Positions 6,900 through 9,045 of a stretch of 9,045 bases of DNA are shown one piece after another. Under the pieces are notes generated by a model, which ran no database searches, was not told where the DNA came from, and was given only the letters and a program-made list of their open reading frames with translations. The stretch is taken from the NCBI GenBank assembly GCA_902772715.1, contig CACYBT010000261.1, positions 1 to 9,045 on the forward strand, in the 5' to 3' direction. This DNA comes from an uncultured Succinivibrio sp. (GTDB lineage Bacteria > Pseudomonadota > Gammaproteobacteria > Enterobacterales > Succinivibrionaceae). The translations under genes and the position numbers were made by a program. How positions within the stretch are numbered: the first letter of the stretch is position 1; each line of letters begins with the position of its first letter.

Positions 6900-6974
6900 A
6901 AATAGATAAAGAATCTTGTATAATTATATAACTATATAGGAATTTTAATAACAATGATAGTTTAGGTTTGTTTA
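6900..6974. promoter_or_regulatory. Divergent promoter region between yciA-like and squalene-synthase-like genes
   Basis: This 75-bp, very AT-rich interval must hold the promoters of both flanking genes. On the plus strand TATAAT lies at 6919-6924. On the minus strand another TATAAT lies at 6928 down to 6923, so the two -10 boxes overlap almost completely. The -35 matches are poor: TTATTA at 6951-6946 with a 17-nt spacer on the minus strand, and nothing convincing on the plus strand. If both are used, transcription in the two directions would be mutually exclusive at any moment. The plus-strand gene has a weak AGG ribosome-binding site 8 nt before its ATG. Confidence 0.4.
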
Positions 6975-8003
6975 ATGGAATTAGGTCAAATAGATTTTTT
7001 TGAACAACAGAAACATTTAAAGAAGGTTTCTAGAACTTTTGCTTTAACCATTCCTCTTCTTCCTAGTCCTTTGGATGATTATATTTCCAATGCATATCTT
7101 TTATGTAGAATAGCAGATACTGTTGAAGATGATCCCTTAGCGTCACCAGAAAAAAAAGTTCAGTGGCTAAATGAGTTTTCAAGTTTCTGTCGTGGAGGCT
7201 TTAGTGATGAGATGGAACTGCTTAGATTGCATAAAGTAGCCATGGAGTTAGTTAAGGCTGGAGCTGTTGAAAATGAGTACCTATTGGTTAAGGATATGCC
7301 CAATGTAGTCATGCGCACGGTTTCATACAATAATTCTATAAAAAAAATATTGTCAAAAGGTGTCTCTATTCTTAGCAGTGGTATGGCTGATTCTATCAAG
7401 GGGTATTCCATAAGTACATTAGAGGATGTAGATAAATATTGTTATTATGTTGCAGGCGTGATTGGTGAGGTTTTGGCTTTACTATTTTGTGAATATAATC
7501 ATTCTATTGACAGAAAAAAACTACTTTCGCTCTCTGTTAGCTTTGGGGAAGGTCTACAACTAACGAATATTCTTAAAGATCGCTATCAAGACCAAAAACG
7601 TAATGTGTCCTTTTTGCCAGCTGTCGCAGTGGAAAAACAACAGGAGCAAATTGAGGAATATTCAGCAATATGCCAAGGACATTTGGATGATGCTCTTTCT
7701 TTTATTCTCTCCATTCCTAAGGAAGAGGACGGTATTAGATTTTTCTGTTTACTTAATATTGCCATGGCTACTGCAACCTTGAGTAAGATACAGTGTTCGC
7801 CACTTGATACGAAATGCGCTGTAAAAATTACGAGACGAAAAGTTAAGTTCTTATTTTTTTGTTGTAAAATTGTAAAAAACAGTAATTTTCTCGTTAAAGT
7901 TTTTTTTAGGCTACTAAGTTCTAGGGCGAAAAGGATTAGAAGAAACTACGAGGAGCTTCGCCAAAGAGTATCTGTTTGGGATAAATTTGATAATTTTCCC
8001 TAA
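6975..8003 (+). CDS. Squalene/phytoene synthase family protein (head-to-head prenyltransferase)
   Basis: Enzymes of this family join two farnesyl or geranylgeranyl diphosphates head to head to give squalene, dehydrosqualene or phytoene. The 342-residue protein has all the landmarks: VSRTFALTI at 18-26; the first Asp-rich motif DTVEDD at 48-53; YCYYVAGVIGEVLALLF at 155-171, matching the 'YCHYVAG.VG....LF' block of squalene synthases; and the second Asp-rich motif in GLQLTNILKDRYQDQKR (D202...D206) followed by the 'FLP' seen in bacterial squalene synthases. Both magnesium-diphosphate motifs are intact, so activity is likely. The length fits squalene synthase better than the shorter bacterial HpnC/HpnD pair. 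The C-terminal 55 residues are basic and hydrophobic, which could favour membrane contact. No cyclase, desaturase or other isoprenoid gene is in the window, so the product cannot be fixed. A dsbA-like gene follows after 41 nt. Squalene synthase is my preferred reading; dehydrosqualene or phytoene synthase remain open. Confidence 0.85.
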   Translation: MELGQIDFFEQQKHLKKVSRTFALTIPLLPSPLDDYISNAYLLCRIADTVEDDPLASPEKKVQWLNEFSSFCRGGFSDEMELLRLHKVAMELVKAGAVENEYLLVKDMPNVVMRTVSYNNSIKKILSKGVSILSSGMADSIKGYSISTLEDVDKYCYYVAGVIGEVLALLFCEYNHSIDRKKLLSLSVSFGEGLQLTNILKDRYQDQKRNVSFLPAVAVEKQQEQIEEYSAICQGHLDDALSFILSIPKEEDGIRFFCLLNIAMATATLSKIQCSPLDTKCAVKITRRKVKFLFFCCKIVKNSNFLVKVFFRLLSSRAKRIRRNYEELRQRVSVWDKFDNFP

Positions 8004-8044
8004 GACAATATATAGTTTGTTGAAATTAACTATTGGAAGTTTTT

Positions 8045-8656
8045 ATGATTTTAAGAATTTTTAAATTCGTTGTGATTTGTTTATCCTGTTTTATGTTTAC
8101 GCAAGTGAATGCAAAAGAATATAAACCCGATATTAACTATAAGGTAATTAGTCAAAATATTACTAGGGTTCCTGAGGTTCGTGAGTATTTTTCCTTTTTC
8201 TGTTCTCACTGTTTTGCCTTAAGACCCAATATAGAACAGATTTCAAACAAATTTAAAAATGTTAATGTAGTATATAATCCTATTGGGCTTTTAGGTGGAG
8301 AAATTGGTGTTGAAAGTCAGTATGCTTTTGCCATTGCCCAAAATGAGGGGGTGGAACAGGAGTTTACTGAAGAATTTTTTACTCGAGTTCATATCAATAA
8401 CGAGTTTCCACAGGATATGGATTATTTTATAAATTTGATGGAGAGTTTGGGAGTTCCAGCTGAAAAATATAAACAGGATCGCAATGCTTTTGTGATTATG
8501 GCTAAAGTCTCTGAATTTGACAGACACATGAAGGATGCAAATATTGAGGCAGTCCCTGAAATTGTAGTGAACGGTAAGTATTTAGCTGTGTTAGATGATG
8601 TTGAAAATGAGGAACAGTTCCTAGATCTTATTGGTTTTCTTTTGACTTTAAAATAA
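8045..8656 (+). CDS. DsbA-like periplasmic thiol:disulfide oxidoreductase
   Basis: A 203-residue protein expected to introduce disulfide bonds into exported proteins. It has a signal peptide (MILRIFK, hydrophobic core, likely cut after VNA at residue 23). The thioredoxin-fold active site is EYFSFFCSHCFALRP, with cysteines at 53 and 56, matching DsbA 'EFFSFFCPHC' but with Ser in place of Pro. The helical insert and the cis-proline loop (AVPEIVVNGKY, Pro171) also match DsbA. I chose ATG 8045 because GGAAG at 8035-8039 lies 5 nt upstream; an in-frame TTG at 8033 would overlap this ribosome-binding site and add only MEVF. The gene starts 41 nt after the squalene-synthase-like gene with no terminator between, so co-transcription is likely. 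A redox partner (DsbB) is not in the window. The dipeptide of the CxxC motif tunes redox potential, so the CSHC form may differ from E. coli DsbA (inference). Confidence 0.88.
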   Translation: MILRIFKFVVICLSCFMFTQVNAKEYKPDINYKVISQNITRVPEVREYFSFFCSHCFALRPNIEQISNKFKNVNVVYNPIGLLGGEIGVESQYAFAIAQNEGVEQEFTEEFFTRVHINNEFPQDMDYFINLMESLGVPAEKYKQDRNAFVIMAKVSEFDRHMKDANIEAVPEIVVNGKYLAVLDDVENEEQFLDLIGFLLTLK

Positions 8657-9045
8657 TTTCATTGTTGGGTATTGTAACCAAGTTTGCTCGTTTGACTCAT
8701 TTAATGTGTCTAAGAGTCTGACAGACCATATGCATGAATTCAGCCTAATTACCACAAATTTAATGATGATATTTTTCTGCCATTATCCCATGTAATACTG
8801 TTCTGACTAGCATTGTTAACATATAAAACATCCTAGTTAATTGGTCTTGAATCACCTAATCCTTAATAACTGCCAATTTTTGATCTTTTTTTTCATTTTC
8901 TCGAATATTCAACATATTCTTAAACATTGATGCAGCAGATAGCATGATGTCGAGTAATATTTTTTTTCTGTTTGCTCTCAGTTGCCACTGTTCTTTTCAA
9001 AATCAGCGTGCATTTTAGACAGGATAGCGTCTTTATTTTCCCAAA
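8657..9045. other. 389 nt without a convincing intact gene
   Basis: No long open frame is present on either strand. It contains a small inverted repeat, GTCTG-A-CAGAC at 8716-8726, a T-rich stretch with two runs of eight T (around 8885-8892 and 8960-8967), and short protein-like fragments on the minus strand near the right edge. A loose inverted repeat AATTGG/CCAATT (8839-8844, 8873-8878) is followed by T-rich sequence but has a 28-nt loop. I see no clear terminator directly after the dsbA-like gene. Confidence 0.55.
8856..9043 (-). pseudogene. Possible broken 3' end of an unknown minus-strand gene
   Basis: Entering from the right edge on the minus strand, a frame open from 9043 to a TGA at 8978-8980 encodes 21 protein-like residues including ENKDAILSKMHADFEKN. 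A second frame overlapping it continues through LRANRKKILLDIMLSAASMF to a TAG at 8856-8858. The two together could be one C-terminus broken by a frameshift, or the first alone could be the true end of a gene outside the window. I do not recognise a family. Support is weak: composition and open frame only. Confidence 0.22.

Noticed and set aside
7160..7411. Minus-strand frame inside the squalene-synthase-like gene
   Set aside because: Antisense shadow of a well-supported gene, without its own start signals.
8664..8700. TTGG...CCAA as terminator of the dsbA-like gene
   Set aside because: Only a 4-bp arm with a mismatch and no T-run directly after it.

Overview
The window looks like chromosomal DNA of an AT-rich Gram-negative bacterium, most likely a gammaproteobacterium. 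The evidence is a complete AcrAB-type RND efflux pair with an AcrR-type repressor, a YciA-like thioesterase very close to the E. coli protein, and a DsbA-like periplasmic oxidoreductase. The overall style (low GC, scattered decaying TnpB-type sequence) would fit a gut or rumen gammaproteobacterium such as the Succinivibrionaceae. That placement is a guess from protein resemblance only.

Layout, left to right. Positions 2-91 hold the end of a reading frame that enters from outside the window and resembles a truncated transposase N-terminus. A strong hairpin at 154-176 follows. On the minus strand lie an AcrB-like RND transporter (225-3485) and, upstream of it with a 17-nt gap, an AcrA-like lipoprotein adaptor (3503-4663), forming one operon read right to left. 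About 500 nt of non-coding DNA (4664-5165) follows, with a plausible minus-strand promoter and two inverted repeats. Next is a decayed TnpB pseudogene (about 5166-5646), then an intact AcrR/TetR-type repressor on the plus strand (5747-6379). The repressor converges, with a 4-nt gap, on a minus-strand YciA-like acyl-CoA thioesterase (6384-6899). A 75-bp divergent promoter region separates that gene from a squalene/phytoene-synthase-family gene (6975-8003), followed 41 nt later by a DsbA-like gene (8045-8656). The last 389 nt have no convincing intact gene, only possible coding debris.

How the parts work together. The pump, adaptor and repressor form the familiar divergent acrR / acrAB arrangement, but here repressor and pump are separated by about 1.08 kb because TnpB-related DNA landed between them and decayed. 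No TolC-like outer-membrane channel is encoded here, so the pump must use one from elsewhere. The second half is less standard: a head-to-head prenyltransferase with both aspartate-rich motifs sits next to a DsbA-like protein with a CSHC active site, without any visible cyclase, desaturase or other isoprenoid gene. I do not see a clearly new multi-gene system. The points most worth checking are the isolated squalene-synthase-like gene, the insertion that split the acrR-acrAB control region, and the nested inverted repeat at 4921-5004.
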